In this document: piece by piece, positions 19,995 through 30,280 of the stretch
Layout: every line of letters begins with the position of its first letter
How positions within the stretch are numbered: the stretch's first letter is position 1
DNA from: Pelagibacterales bacterium SAG-MED41
GTDB lineage: Bacteria > Pseudomonadota > Alphaproteobacteria > Pelagibacterales > Pelagibacteraceae
Assembly (NCBI GenBank): GCA_014653545.1
Contig: JACWEJ010000005.1
Location: 1-51,417, forward strand
DNA: 51,417 nucleotides
Reading direction: 5' to 3'
Notes under the pieces: model-generated
Seen by the model: the letters and a program-made list of their open reading frames with translations, nothing else
What the model was told of the DNA's origin: nothing
Databases searched by the model: none
Program-made: the position numbers and the translations under genes

Positions 19995-20885
19995 ATGAAT
20001 ATATATGACTGCTTCATGTACTTTGACGAAGATCTGTTATTAGATATTAGGCTAAATATATTAGATAAATATATTAAAAAATTTATTATTACAGAAGCTA
20101 CTTACTCGCATAATGGGAGTAAAAAAAAACTTAATTTTGAAATTAATAAATTTAAAAAATTCAAAGATAAAATAGAATATATTGTTGTTGATCAATTTCC
20201 TTCAAACATTTTAACCCTTAATCAACGAGACACAAGTAAAGAAAAAAAAGATAAACTAATATTAAACGGCATGGCTAGAGACTATTTTCAAAGAGAAAAT
20301 CTTACTAGAGGATTAAAAAATATTAATAATGATGATTTAATTATTATTAGTGATTTAGACGAAATTCCAAATCTAGCAAATTTAAATTATAAAAAAATAG
20401 GTAACAATATTGTTATATTTAAACAAAAAATGTTCTACTATAAATTCAATTTACTTTATGAAGATTTTATATGGGCTGGATCAAAAGCAGTTAAGTTTAA
20501 AAATTTTATCTCGCCACAATGGTTAAGAAATATAAAATCTAAAAAATATCCTAAATGGAGGTTTGATACTCTTTTTTCAAAAAAAAAATATTCTAACTTA
20601 TATAATGTAGAAAATGGTGGTTGGCATTTTACATGTATTAGGGAACCTTATGATTTAGAAAAAAAATTACTTAATTTTGCTCACCATTATGAATTTGAAG
20701 AAAGTGGATTAGATGTAAATGATCTTAAAAAATTAGTTTCTGAAAAAAAGGTAATGTATGATCATAATGTTGATCAAAGAGGTTATAAATGGTCAGGATC
20801 GTCAGTTTTAAAAAGTATTAGCATCGATCAATTGCCTGAATACATAAAAAAAAATTCTGAAAAGTTGAAAAAATGGTTAGATTAA
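19995..20885 (+). CDS. Glycosyltransferase family 17-like protein
   Basis: 296 residues resembling the GT17 family, known from eukaryotic GlcNAc-transferase III and from bacterial and viral surface-glycan genes. It starts MNIYDCFMYFDEDLLLDIRL, typical of the family, then has FIITEATYSHNG and a likely metal/nucleotide-sugar motif SDLDEIPN with D120 and D122. HxH/aromatic motifs such as GGWHFTCI follow. No signal peptide or membrane helix is seen, so it is probably cytoplasmic. It stands next to a nucleotide-sugar-modifying enzyme, which suggests a joint role in surface glycan synthesis. Its stop is 2 bp from that of convergent lon. Confidence 0.82.
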   Translation: MNIYDCFMYFDEDLLLDIRLNILDKYIKKFIITEATYSHNGSKKKLNFEINKFKKFKDKIEYIVVDQFPSNILTLNQRDTSKEKKDKLILNGMARDYFQRENLTRGLKNINNDDLIIISDLDEIPNLANLNYKKIGNNIVIFKQKMFYYKFNLLYEDFIWAGSKAVKFKNFISPQWLRNIKSKKYPKWRFDTLFSKKKYSNLYNVENGGWHFTCIREPYDLEKKLLNFAHHYEFEESGLDVNDLKKLVSEKKVMYDHNVDQRGYKWSGSSVLKSISIDQLPEYIKKNSEKLKKWLD

Positions 20886-20887
20886 CT

Positions 20888-23272
20888 TTAATGTGTACTT
20901 AATTCTTCTTTTAATTTTTCTTTTTTCGATAATTGATCTACTTCTACCCACTCAACTCTTTTTAAAGGTTTAGTAAGTGCAACTTTTAAGACTTCATCTA
21001 CATTTTTAACAGGGATTATTTCAACAGAGTCTAAAACTGTTTTAGGCACTTCAACTAGATCTTTTTTATTCTCCATCGGAATTAAAACTTTCTTAATTCC
21101 AGCTCGATGAGCGGCTAGTAATTTTTCTTTTAATCCGCCAATAGGTAGAACTAATCCTCTTAAAGTTATTTCGCCAGTCATAGCAACATCTTTATTTACT
21201 GGTATTTCTGTTATAGCTGAAATAATTGATGTCACCATACCAACTCCTGCTGAAGGACCATCTTTAGGTGTTGCTCCTTCTGGAACGTGTATATGAAAAT
21301 CTTTTTTATCAAAAATTGGCGGGATGATTCCATAATCCAAACTTTTTGATCTTATGTAAGATTTAGCTGCTTTTACTGACTCTTGCATTACGTCACCCAG
21401 TTTTCCAGTGATTTGCATTTTACCTTTTCCTGGCATAACAGCTGTCTCGATTTTTAAAATTTCACCACCAACTTCGGTCCAAGCTAATCCGGTCACTACA
21501 CCTACTCTATTTTCTTCTTCTATTTCTCCATAATTGAATTTTTGAACACCTAATAAATTTTTTAAATCTTTCTCGTTTATTGGATTATTTACTTTTTCTT
21601 TGTTGTCTATTCTTTTAACTAATTTTCTAGCAACTTTAGAGATTTCTCTCTCTAAGTTTCTTACGCCCGACTCTCTTGTGTAATGTCTGATAATTTTTCT
21701 ATTGATATTTTCATCTATATTCCATTCCTCTTTTTTTAAACCATTGTTTTTACTTTGATTAGGTATTAAATACTTTTGAGAGATATTTACTTTTTCATCT
21801 TCAGTATAACCGGCCAATCTAATTACTTCCATTCTATCCAACAAAGGTGGTAGAATGTTAAGAGTATTTGCCGTTGTAACAAACATTACATCAGACAAAT
21901 CATAATCTACTTCTAAATAATGATCATTAAATTCTTTGTTTTGCTCTGGATCTAAAGCCTCAAGCAGAGCTGATGATGGGTCACCTCTGTAATCATTTCC
22001 AACTTTATCTATTTCATCCAATAAAAAAAGTGGGTTCTTTGTTCCAGCTTTTTTCATCATCTGAATTATTTTTCCTGGTAAAGATCCAATATAAGTTCTT
22101 CTATGACCTCTTATCTCTGCCTCATCTCTAATGCCACCAAGTGAAATTCTTATAAACTTTCTGTTAGTTGCTTTTGCAATTGATTTTCCAAGAGAAGTTT
22201 TTCCAACACCTGGCGGTCCAACTAAACATAAAATAGGCCCTTTCATTTTCTGAATTCTTTTTTGAACTGCTAAAAATTCAATAATCCTCTCTTTTACTTT
22301 TTCTAAACCATAATGATCTTCATCAAGAATTTTTTGAGCATTATTTAAATCGGTATTTATTTTTGATTTGTTTGACCAAGGCAGTTCTGTCATCCAGTCT
22401 AAATAATTTCTTACAACAGTGGCCTCTGCCGACATGGGGCTCATAGATTTTAGTTTTTTTAATTCAGAAAGACATTTCTCTCTAGCAAGTTTAGGCATTT
22501 TTGCATCAGATATAGCTTTTGACAGAGAGGTTAATTCATCTTTACCCTCGTCAATTTCGCCTAGTTCTTTTTGGATAGCTTTTAATTGCTCGTTTAAATA
22601 ATACTCACGTTGAGTCTTTTCCATCTGATTTTTTACTCTTCCACGAATTTTCTTCTCCACTGAAAGAACGCTAGTTTCTTTTTCAATTAATTGATGAATT
22701 TTTTCTAGTCTTTTTTTGAGATCTAAAATTTCTAGCAGCTCCTGTTTTTCAAATATTTGTATGTTAAGATTAGAGGAGATATTGTTTGCTATTTGAGAAG
22801 GATCTTTTAGATTTTTTAAACTGTTTGATCCTTCATTTAAATCTTTCTTAGTTAAAACTTGCAATCTATCAAACTTCTTAACAAGTCCTAAAGCTAAAGG
22901 CTCGAGTTCTTTTGATATATTTTCATCATCCGAAATTTGTACTTCACATGTTAAATAATTATTTGTGTTTTCGTTATGTTTTAAAATTTTAATTCTTTTC
23001 TCTCCCTCTACTAAAACTTTTACAGTTCCATCTGGAAGTTTTAAAAGTTGTAAAACTTTACTTAAACAACCGTATTGATAGAGGTCTCTACTAGTTGGAT
23101 CATCAATTTCAGAATTTTTTTGTGTGACTAAAACTATAGATTTATCTGTTTTCATAACTTCTTGTAGAGCTTTTATGGATTTTTCTCTCCCAACAAAAAG
23201 TGGAACAACCATGTTAGGAAAAATCACTATGTCTCTAAGTGGTAATAAAGGTTTCAAATAAGAAGCTTTCAT
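20888..23272 (-). CDS. lon: ATP-dependent protease Lon
   Basis: Homo-oligomeric AAA+ serine protease that degrades misfolded and short-lived regulatory proteins in the cytosol. The 794 residues comprise the N-terminal substrate domain (1-200), a coiled helical region, the AAA+ module with Walker A GPPGVGKT at 352-359 and LLDEIDKVG, and the protease domain with catalytic S674 (PKDGPSAG) and K717 (GGLKEK). Length matches LonA. It follows clpX on the same strand with a 50 bp gap, in the usual tig-clpP-clpX-lon order. Confidence 0.98.
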   Translation of the reverse strand: MKASYLKPLLPLRDIVIFPNMVVPLFVGREKSIKALQEVMKTDKSIVLVTQKNSEIDDPTSRDLYQYGCLSKVLQLLKLPDGTVKVLVEGEKRIKILKHNENTNNYLTCEVQISDDENISKELEPLALGLVKKFDRLQVLTKKDLNEGSNSLKNLKDPSQIANNISSNLNIQIFEKQELLEILDLKKRLEKIHQLIEKETSVLSVEKKIRGRVKNQMEKTQREYYLNEQLKAIQKELGEIDEGKDELTSLSKAISDAKMPKLAREKCLSELKKLKSMSPMSAEATVVRNYLDWMTELPWSNKSKINTDLNNAQKILDEDHYGLEKVKERIIEFLAVQKRIQKMKGPILCLVGPPGVGKTSLGKSIAKATNRKFIRISLGGIRDEAEIRGHRRTYIGSLPGKIIQMMKKAGTKNPLFLLDEIDKVGNDYRGDPSSALLEALDPEQNKEFNDHYLEVDYDLSDVMFVTTANTLNILPPLLDRMEVIRLAGYTEDEKVNISQKYLIPNQSKNNGLKKEEWNIDENINRKIIRHYTRESGVRNLEREISKVARKLVKRIDNKEKVNNPINEKDLKNLLGVQKFNYGEIEEENRVGVVTGLAWTEVGGEILKIETAVMPGKGKMQITGKLGDVMQESVKAAKSYIRSKSLDYGIIPPIFDKKDFHIHVPEGATPKDGPSAGVGMVTSIISAITEIPVNKDVAMTGEITLRGLVLPIGGLKEKLLAAHRAGIKKVLIPMENKKDLVEVPKTVLDSVEIIPVKNVDEVLKVALTKPLKRVEWVEVDQLSKKEKLKEELSTH

Positions 23273-23322
23273 ATGAATATAATATGGCGATTAATAAACT
23301 AAATTCAAGAAACAAATTAGTA

Positions 23323-24577
23323 TTAAGCTACTGATGTTGATGTTTTTTTACCATATGTGACAATGGGTTCTGAAGAACCTTTTACTGAAGCTTTATCCAC
23401 TGTAACTTTAATAACATTATCCATATCTGGTAGCTCAAACATTGTTTTAAGCAAAATATTTTCAAGAATAGATCTTAATCCCCTTGCTCCAGTTTTTTTT
23501 TGATATGGCTTTTTTTGATATTTCTATAATTGCTTCATCCTGAAACTCCAACTCTACTTCCTCAAATTCAAATAATCTTTGATACTGTTTGATCAATGAA
23601 TTTTTTGGTTCTTTTAGAATTTTTACCAAAGATTTTTCGTCTAAGTCATCTAAAGTTGCTATAATAGGCATTCTTCCAATAAATTCCGGTATCAATCCAT
23701 ATTTTATTAAGTCTTCGGGTTCCAACATTTTCATAATCTCTGAAAGTGGTTGTTCTTTATAATTTTTTACTTTCGCTCCAAAACCTATTGAACTTCCTTT
23801 TCCTCTGCTATCTATCAACTTATCTAATCCTGCGAAAGCTCCACCACATATGAATAAAATATTTGTGGTGTCTACTTGTAAGAACTCTTGTTGTGGATGT
23901 TTTCTTCCGCCTTGAGGTGGTACACTAGCAACTGTACCTTCCATTATTTTTAGTAAAGCTTGTTGAACGCCCTCTCCTGAGACATCTCTTGTAATTGATG
24001 GATTTTCAGATTTTCTACTGATTTTATCAACCTCATCTATATAGACTATTCCTCTTTGAGCTTTTTCAACGTTATAATCTGCGGCTTGTAAAAGTTTTAA
24101 AATAATATTTTCTACGTCTTCACCAACATACCCTGCTTCTGTAAGAGTAGTTGCATCTGCCATTGTAAACGGAACATCTAAAATTCTAGCTAAAGTTTGA
24201 GCTAATAAAGTTTTACCACAACCTGTTGGTCCAACTAGGAGAATATTTGATTTTGAAAGTTCAATATCCTTATTATTTTTTGTCTCGTGATTTAATCTTT
24301 TATAGTGATTATGCACAGCTACAGATAAAATTTCTTTCGCAAATTTTTGACCAATTACATATTCGTCTAGTACGTTACAAATCTCTTTAGGCGATGGAAC
24401 TCCGTCTTGGTGTTTTACAAGCGAGCTTTTATTCTCCTCTTTGATGATATCCATACAAAGCTCAACACATTCATCACAAATAAAAACTGTTGGTCCAGCA
24501 ATAAGTTTTCTTACTTCATGTTGGCTTTTTCCGCAGAAGGAACAATATAAAATATTTTTGTTATTTTTTTCTGACAT
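23323..24577 (-). CDS. clpX: ATP-dependent unfoldase ClpX, interrupted by an apparent frameshift
   Basis: AAA+ unfoldase that feeds proteins to ClpP. The N-terminal zinc domain ([15 protein letters not shown]), Walker A GPTGCGKT and VYIDEVDKI are intact. The uninterrupted frame ends at 23462 after about 370 residues with the non-ClpX tail [10 protein letters not shown]. The proper C-terminus, [15 protein letters not shown] to the stop at 23323-23325, continues in another frame. The break is at a run of nine A's (23493-23501). With eight A's the gene would be 417 residues, a normal length. This is an assembly or sequencing error, a true mutation, or slippage. ClpX is generally important, so an error or slippage is likelier than loss. 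Confidence 0.9.
23493..23501 (-). other. A9 run at the clpX frame break
   Basis: Nine consecutive A's on the coding (minus) strand, in ATATC-A9-CTGGAGC. Reading through eight or eleven A's would join the two halves of clpX in frame. A run of this length is prone both to sequencing errors and to RNA polymerase slippage. Confidence 0.85.
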
Positions 24578-24656
24578 ATCGAATCAATAAAACTAATATA
24601 AAACTCTGCTTATTGCTTAGCAAGTTGAAGTTGCAAAATGAACTACATATTGTGTG

Positions 24657-25268
24657 TTATTTTCTTTTCTCCACAACAGAGTCTATTAAGCCAAATTTTT
24701 TTGCCTCGTCCGCAGTCATAAAATTATCTCTCTCTAAAGCGTCAGATATTTCATCAACTGTTTTTCCTGTGTGTTTTGAATAAATTTTATTTAATCTTTC
24801 TTTTAAAGATAAAATTTCCTTAGCGTGAATTTGAATATCAGTTGCCTGGCCTTGAAATCCTGCTGAAGGTTGATGTACCATAATTCTGGAATTAGGAAGA
24901 GAGTACCTTTTCCCTTTTTCGCCAGCAGCTAGAAGAAAAGATCCCATGGATGAAGCTTGTCCAATACAAAGAGTTGAAACTGGAGAATTGATATATTGCA
25001 TTGTATCATAAATTCCTAATCCAGCAGTAACTAAACCTCCTGGGCTATTTATATAAAAATTTATTTCCTTATTCGGATTTTCCGACTCTAAAAATAATAA
25101 TTGAGCAGTAACAAGCGATGCAACTGCATCATTAACCGGTCCAACTAAAAATACAATTCTCTCTTTTAAAAGTCTGGAATAAATATCATAAGCTCTTTCC
25201 CCTTTGCTTGTTTGTTCAACAACCATAGGAATTAAGCTGTTCATTTTTTCTTCAAGTTCACGACTCAT
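24657..25268 (-). CDS. clpP: ATP-dependent Clp protease proteolytic subunit
   Basis: Serine peptidase that forms the tetradecameric chamber fed by ClpX. The 203 residues include catalytic S107 in GQASSMGSF and H132 in [10 protein letters not shown], with the handle helix and a downstream Asp in the usual places. The ATG at 25266-25268 is chosen; the frame continues upstream to a TTG at 25283, but that would add five non-conserved residues. The order tig-clpP-clpX-lon is standard. The gap to clpX is 79 bp with no clear terminator. Confidence 0.97.
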   Translation of the reverse strand: MSRELEEKMNSLIPMVVEQTSKGERAYDIYSRLLKERIVFLVGPVNDAVASLVTAQLLFLESENPNKEINFYINSPGGLVTAGLGIYDTMQYINSPVSTLCIGQASSMGSFLLAAGEKGKRYSLPNSRIMVHQPSAGFQGQATDIQIHAKEILSLKERLNKIYSKHTGKTVDEISDALERDNFMTADEAKKFGLIDSVVEKRK

Positions 25269-25290
25269 ATTTGGTTTATACAACTATTGA

Positions 25291-26664
25291 TTACTTTTTA
25301 CTAATTTTTTTTGTCTTGGACTTAGTTTTTGCAGATGATGCGGTTTTTGATTTATCAGAAATATTTAGATTAGGTTTATTAAACTCAGAAATTATTTTTT
25401 CAGCTTCCTTTGAATTAATTTCTTTTGAAGAAAGGTTAATTTTAGATTTAATTAGTTCGATAATTTTTTCTTCATATAGTGATCCTTTTAAGCTTTGAGA
25501 TGCACTGGGATTTTTTTGATAATATTCAAGAACCATTTTTTCTTGTCCGGGCATGCCTTTAATTTGTTTTTGTATTTCAGCTCTTACTTCATCGTCTGAT
25601 ACTTTTAGATTATTTTTCTCACCATATTCATTTAATAAAAGTCCTAGCTTAATTCTAGATTTAGCTAATTTTTCATTGTTAGACTTATTTTTTTCTTTTT
25701 CTTCTGGCTTTAAATTTTGTGTCATAGTCAAAATTTCTTGATCAATTAAGTTTTGAGGTAAATCTACTTGATGGTTTTTTTCAATTTGATCTAAAATTTC
25801 TTTTTTAGTTATAGAATTTAATGCTTGCAAGTATTGACTCGAAATTTGTTTTTCAATCAAAGACTTTAAATCTTTTATATCTTTTGCTCCCATTAACTTA
25901 GCAAATTTGTCATCTATTTTACTAGCTTTAGGTTTTTTGACATTTAAAATCTTACATTCAAATTTTGTTTTTTTATTTGCTAATTCTTTCTTTGGATGAT
26001 TTGCTGGAAGTACTGCATCAAGTGTTTTTTGTTCGCCTTTTTTCACTCCAACTAATTGTTGATCAAAACCTTTTAGAAATAGGTCTTTGCCTAACTCTAG
26101 TTGCACACCCTTGCCTTCACTACCTTCAAATTTATTTCCATCTACCGAGGCTGAATAATCAAATATAACCTGATCTCCGTTTATCGCTTTTTCATTTTCA
26201 TTTTTATCTTCAAATTGTTTATTTTGATTTACAATTTCTTTAAGTTTTTCTTCAATAATTTTATCTTCAATTTTTACTTTAAAATTTGTCGCTTTAAATT
26301 TATCAAAGCTCTTTAAAGCAATACTTGGTAAACAGTCTATTTGAAGCTCATAGTTTAAATCTTTTCCTTCCCCAAACTGTTTGAGATCAATTTTAGGTTG
26401 ACCTGCAACTTTAAGTTTTTTTTCATCGATTGCTTTTGAGCTAGTTTCTCTTAATATTTTGTCTACTACTTCTCCATAAATTGATTTGCCAAACTGACTT
26501 TTAATAACTGTAGGAGGGACCTTGCCTGGCCTAAAACCTTTCAAAGCAACTTCCTTTTGAAGCTCTCCTAGCTTTTCTTCCATTTTTGTCTGAATACTTT
26601 TTTTATCTACTATCACTGATAAAATTGTTCTTAGACCTTTTTTTGACTTTACTTCTACTTTCAT
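25291..26664 (-). CDS. tig: Trigger factor
   Basis: Ribosome-bound chaperone and peptidyl-prolyl isomerase that receives nascent chains at the exit tunnel. The ribosome-binding signature appears as LKGFRPGKVPP around residue 40. The FKBP-like isomerase domain (about 150-240) contains GDQVIFDYSASVDG and FEGSEGKG, followed by the helical C-terminal arms. The tail ends in a lysine-rich stretch from about residue 440. Its 457 residues are normal. The start codon is only 7 nt after the 3' end of tRNA-Leu. Confidence 0.96.
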   Translation of the reverse strand: MKVEVKSKKGLRTILSVIVDKKSIQTKMEEKLGELQKEVALKGFRPGKVPPTVIKSQFGKSIYGEVVDKILRETSSKAIDEKKLKVAGQPKIDLKQFGEGKDLNYELQIDCLPSIALKSFDKFKATNFKVKIEDKIIEEKLKEIVNQNKQFEDKNENEKAINGDQVIFDYSASVDGNKFEGSEGKGVQLELGKDLFLKGFDQQLVGVKKGEQKTLDAVLPANHPKKELANKKTKFECKILNVKKPKASKIDDKFAKLMGAKDIKDLKSLIEKQISSQYLQALNSITKKEILDQIEKNHQVDLPQNLIDQEILTMTQNLKPEEKEKNKSNNEKLAKSRIKLGLLLNEYGEKNNLKVSDDEVRAEIQKQIKGMPGQEKMVLEYYQKNPSASQSLKGSLYEEKIIELIKSKINLSSKEINSKEAEKIISEFNKPNLNISDKSKTASSAKTKSKTKKISKK

Positions 26665-26671
26665 AATATTT

Positions 26672-26756
26672 TGGTGGGCAAGAAGAGACTCGAACTCTTA
26701 AGCCTTGCGGCACTGGTTTCTAAGACCAGCGCGTATACCAATTCCGCCACTTGCCC
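26672..26756 (-). tRNA. tRNA-Leu (TAG)
   Basis: An 85-base class II tRNA on the minus strand with encoded CCA. Acceptor arms GGGCAAG and CTTGCCC pair fully. The anticodon stem CTGGT/ACCAG encloses CTTAGAA, giving anticodon TAG. A variable arm (TGCCGCAAGGCTTA region) and GAGTTCGAGTCTC T arm follow. It lies 7 nt upstream of the tig start codon in the same direction, so it is probably cut out of a tRNA-tig transcript. Confidence 0.96.
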
Positions 26757-26785
26757 AATTAATAATCGTTGTTTTATATATCAAT

Positions 26786-27847
26786 TTAATTTTTTGTTAA
26801 ACGATAAAGTCTTAAATAAATAAATAAATAAATTACTATTAAAGAAAAGAACCAATATCTGCTGACAAGCGGATCTTTAGCAAAAACAAAAGCTGGTAAC
26901 ACGAAGGATAAATATCCTAAATTAATAACTAAAGAGCTTATATAATTACCTTTATCTTTTCCAAAAATAAATGAAACCTTTTTAAAAACAAGCATATGTA
27001 GATGTTTATCATCTGGATAAATAGGTGATTTTTTTTGTGCAATTTTTCTAAAGAAAGAAAAAAATACTTCAAAGAATAGATAAAATAAAAGAGTACAGAA
27101 AAAAAATGACGAATAATCAGGATTTAGGTTATTCGTTATAATTACGTTAAGTGCAACTAAAGAACCCAAAAAGTAAGAACCGCTATCCCCTAAAAAAATT
27201 TTGGCACTTGGAAAATTAAATAGAAGAAATGAGAATAGGATTATTATTTGTCCAATGATTAAAACGGAAAACTCGTTTATTCCATCTGCTAAATTAATAT
27301 AGGCTAATATTGAATTGATAATTATTAAATTAATGGTAAGAAGCCCATTAAATCCATCAATTAAATTTGCACCATTGATTATGAATAAGAAACACAAGAG
27401 AACAAATAAAGATGAAAAAAAATTATTACCTAATAATGCAGATAAAAAAGGAATATCAATATTTAAAATTTCAATTGGCACAAATCGAATACAAAGAAAT
27501 AAAAAGATAATCATTAAAACCAGTCTTCTGGATGGACTGATCTTAATTTTTAAATCATCTAAAAATCCAATTAAAAACATTAAATTGCAGATAAATAAAT
27601 ATTCAAATAAAATATTGGAATAGATTAAATAATAAAATATTAGAAAAATGTTTAAAGAAATTATCCCTGCTATTCCTCCGCTTCTCGATACAGGAGATTG
27701 ATGAAATGCTTGAGGTTTAAGGAAATCTTGATCAAAAAGAATACCATTTTTTATTTTATGAGAATATTTATTTATTATTAAAAAAATAAAAAACGTTATT
27801 AATAAGAATACTGATAAAAAACTAGATTCTAATGACTCGCTTTGCAT
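26786..27847 (-). CDS. Polyprenyl-phosphate sugar-1-phosphate transferase (MraY/WecA superfamily)
   Basis: Membrane enzyme of the PNPT superfamily that starts a glycan on undecaprenyl phosphate. The 353 residues carry about ten helices and the expected motifs: D97/D98 in FLDDLK, NLIDGFNGL (D164), KIFLGDSGSYFLG (D221) and the sugar-recognition loop with HLH at 282-284. The HLH form fits WecA/WbpL-like enzymes better than MraY, which normally lies in the murein cluster. It may initiate the surface polysaccharide that the sugar genes at 17383-20885 serve, but that link is inference. It follows an EamA exporter gene by 3 bp. Confidence 0.88.
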   Translation of the reverse strand: MQSESLESSFLSVFLLITFFIFLIINKYSHKIKNGILFDQDFLKPQAFHQSPVSRSGGIAGIISLNIFLIFYYLIYSNILFEYLFICNLMFLIGFLDDLKIKISPSRRLVLMIIFLFLCIRFVPIEILNIDIPFLSALLGNNFFSSLFVLLCFLFIINGANLIDGFNGLLTINLIIINSILAYINLADGINEFSVLIIGQIIILFSFLLFNFPSAKIFLGDSGSYFLGSLVALNVIITNNLNPDYSSFFFCTLLFYLFFEVFFSFFRKIAQKKSPIYPDDKHLHMLVFKKVSFIFGKDKGNYISSLVINLGYLSFVLPAFVFAKDPLVSRYWFFSLIVIYLFIYLRLYRLTKN

Positions 27848-27850
27848 TTA

Positions 27851-28735
27851 TTAAGCTAACCCTTTGTTATTTTTCTTAAATATATAAATTCCAACAAGTA
27901 TTACAACTAATGAAACGATTACCTTCCAAGTGATCACCTCATCCATTAGAAAAAATCCAAAAATAATTCCAAATACTGGTATTAAATATGCTACTTGAGT
28001 TTGAAATACTAATCCATTTACAGTCAATATTCTAAATCTTATTAACCAGGCTAAACCTGTAGCCACTACCCCAAGATATAATAATGATAATGTAGATTCT
28101 AATGTTGGATTAGCGTTCCAGGGTGCCTCAAATATTATTGATAAAGGTAATAAAAAAATTACTGACCAAAGAGTTGTGGAAGTTGTAACATTCTCATTAA
28201 CCTTATTTTTAAGTTTAAGAGTTAATAAACCTCCTATACAATAAAAAGTAGAACCAAGGATTGTTATAAGAACAAATAAGTAATTTTCACTATTAATAAC
28301 TACTCTGTCAAAAAATAATAAAACAATTCCGCTGAAACCAACTAAAACGCCTAAAGATTTCATATAAGATAATTTTTCATCCTTTGTAAAAAAATGAGCA
28401 AGTATTGATCCGCTTAAAGGTGTGGTGCTCATTAAAATAGCTGCTAAATAACTATTGATTTTTGCAGTTCCAATAGCAATTAAAACGAAAGGTATTGCTA
28501 TATTACAAAGTCCTATTAATGCATAAGAGTACCAGTTTTTACCAAATGCTAGTAGCTGTATCTTTTTATATCTACAGAGCAAATAAAGAGGAACACTTGC
28601 AAATAATACTCTCACCAAAGCCAATGTAAAAGGTTCGTAAGAGTAAGTAGCAATTTTAATATTGAAAAAAGCAGATCCCCAAATAATTGAGAGTAATATT
28701 AAAAGAGTTAAGTCTTTGGTGTTAGCCTCTCTCAT
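27851..28735 (-). CDS. EamA-family (DMT superfamily) transporter
   Basis: 294 residues with about ten membrane helices in two repeated EamA halves. The N-terminal half includes LSIIWGSAFFNIKIATYSYEP, typical of the family; the second half includes LYLGVVATGLAWLIRFRIL and VFGIIFGFFLMDE. Such proteins export amino acids, metabolites or related small molecules; the substrate cannot be told from sequence. A short lysine/asparagine-rich tail follows the last helix. It is divergent from glnA across 133 bp and is followed by the polyprenyl-phosphate transferase. Confidence 0.9.
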   Translation of the reverse strand: MREANTKDLTLLILLSIIWGSAFFNIKIATYSYEPFTLALVRVLFASVPLYLLCRYKKIQLLAFGKNWYSYALIGLCNIAIPFVLIAIGTAKINSYLAAILMSTTPLSGSILAHFFTKDEKLSYMKSLGVLVGFSGIVLLFFDRVVINSENYLFVLITILGSTFYCIGGLLTLKLKNKVNENVTTSTTLWSVIFLLPLSIIFEAPWNANPTLESTLSLLYLGVVATGLAWLIRFRILTVNGLVFQTQVAYLIPVFGIIFGFFLMDEVITWKVIVSLVVILVGIYIFKKNNKGLA

Positions 28736-28868
28736 TTCAAGTAGAGATTGTATATATGTGTATTATGCATATCTGATATTTATATTTAATTATACTTAAC
28801 AAAAACTTCATTATATATGTTCCATACAGTTTTAAACAATTTATACAAAGTTTTAATGGGAGATATAC
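28736..28868 (+). promoter_or_regulatory. EamA/glnA divergent intergenic region with glnA ribosome-binding site
   Basis: This AT-rich 133 bp region must hold promoters for glnA (plus) and the EamA gene (minus). A good Shine-Dalgarno sequence, GGGAGA, lies about 6 nt before the glnA ATG. An imperfect dyad ATATG/CATAT with a 9-base spacer sits in its left half. I see no match to an NtrC consensus site and cannot place the promoters with confidence. Confidence 0.5.
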
Positions 28869-30275
28869 ATGAGCTCGAGGGACATACTAAAGTTAATTAA
28901 AGACAAACAAGCTGAATTCGTTGATTTAAGATTTACTGATCCTAAGGGTAAACTTCAACATTTAACAATGGACTCTACTGTTGTTGACGAAGATATGCTT
29001 GATAAAGGAGTATTTTTTGATGGCTCATCTATTGCAGGTTGGAAAGCTATTAATGAGTCTGACATGATTTTAAAACCAGACTTAAGTAGACCAATTGTAG
29101 ATCCTTTTAATTCTCATACTACAATAAATATTTTTTGCGATATTTTAGATGCGGTAAAAAAAGATCCTTACGAAAGAGACCCTAGAGGAACAGCAAAAAA
29201 AGCTGAAGCATACTTAAAAAAAACAGGTATTGGAGACAAATCTTATTTCGGACCCGAGCCTGAGTTTTTTGTTTTTGATGACGTTAGATTTAAAAATGAT
29301 ATGAATGAAACCAGTTTCAGTATCGATAGCTCTGAAGGTCCATACAATACAGGTAAGAAGTACGAGAACGGAAATATGGGTCACAGACCTGGCGTTAAAG
29401 GTGGTTACTTTCCAGTTCCTCCAGTTGACAGCGCACAAGATATGAGAGGTGAATATTTAAAGGCTCTTAAAGACATGGGTGTTAAAGTTGAAAAACACCA
29501 CCACGAAGTTGCTCCAAGTCAACATGAGCTTGGAATGTATTTTGGAACTCTAACTAACATGGCCGACAATGTTCAACTTTATAAATATGCAGTTCAAATG
29601 GTTACACATTCATTTGGAAAAACAGCTACATTTATGCCTAAACCTGTAAAAGGCGATAACGGCTCTGGTATGCATTGCCACCAATCTATTTGGAAAGGAA
29701 GCACTCCTTTGTTTATGGGTAAAGAATATGCAGGTTTATCTAAACAAGCATTGTATTATATCGGAGGAATACTAAAGCATGCTAAAGCAATTAATGCGTT
29801 TTCTAATGCAACTACAAACAGTTATAAGCGTCTAATACCAGGTTTCGAAGCTCCAGTAATTTTAGCTTACTCTGCAAGAAATAGATCTGCGTCTTGTAGA
29901 ATACCCGTTATAATGAATCCGAAAGCTGCAAGAATGGAAATAAGATTTCCTGATGCTGCAGGAAACCCTTACCTAACCTTTGCTTCAATGTTGATGGCTG
30001 GAATAGATGGTATTAAAAATAAAATTGATCCAGGTAAATCGTTTGATGACGACTTATACTCTTTATCTGAAGACGAGGTTAAAAAACTACCTACAGTTTG
30101 TGGCTCTTTAAGAGAAGCAATGCAAAATCTTGATAAAGATAGAAAATTCTTAACTGAAGGCGGTGTATTTACTGACGATCAAATCGACGCTTACATTGAA
30201 TTAAAATTTCAAGAAATCTATAAGTTTGAACATACACCTCATCCAATTGAGTTTGAGATGTATTACAGCGGTTAA
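28869..30275 (+). CDS. glnA: Glutamine synthetase, type I
   Basis: Condenses glutamate and ammonia with ATP to form glutamine, the main ammonia-assimilation step. The 468 residues match the dodecameric GSI family: FFDGSSIAGW near residue 50, GPEPEFFVFD (metal ligands), NGSGMHCHQSIW, and RSASCRIP. Y397 in DDDLYSLS falls at the position of the adenylylated tyrosine of E. coli GlnA, so GlnE-type control is possible. A strong ribosome-binding site precedes it. It ends 5 bp from the stop of a convergent glutaminase. Confidence 0.98.
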   Translation: MSSRDILKLIKDKQAEFVDLRFTDPKGKLQHLTMDSTVVDEDMLDKGVFFDGSSIAGWKAINESDMILKPDLSRPIVDPFNSHTTINIFCDILDAVKKDPYERDPRGTAKKAEAYLKKTGIGDKSYFGPEPEFFVFDDVRFKNDMNETSFSIDSSEGPYNTGKKYENGNMGHRPGVKGGYFPVPPVDSAQDMRGEYLKALKDMGVKVEKHHHEVAPSQHELGMYFGTLTNMADNVQLYKYAVQMVTHSFGKTATFMPKPVKGDNGSGMHCHQSIWKGSTPLFMGKEYAGLSKQALYYIGGILKHAKAINAFSNATTNSYKRLIPGFEAPVILAYSARNRSASCRIPVIMNPKAARMEIRFPDAAGNPYLTFASMLMAGIDGIKNKIDPGKSFDDDLYSLSEDEVKKLPTVCGSLREAMQNLDKDRKFLTEGGVFTDDQIDAYIELKFQEIYKFEHTPHPIEFEMYYSG

Positions 30276-30280
30276 ACGGC

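Noticed and set aside
28736-28868. Riboswitch upstream of glnA
   Set aside because: The region is short, AT-rich and shows no GC-containing conserved core that I recognise as a glutamine-responsive RNA.
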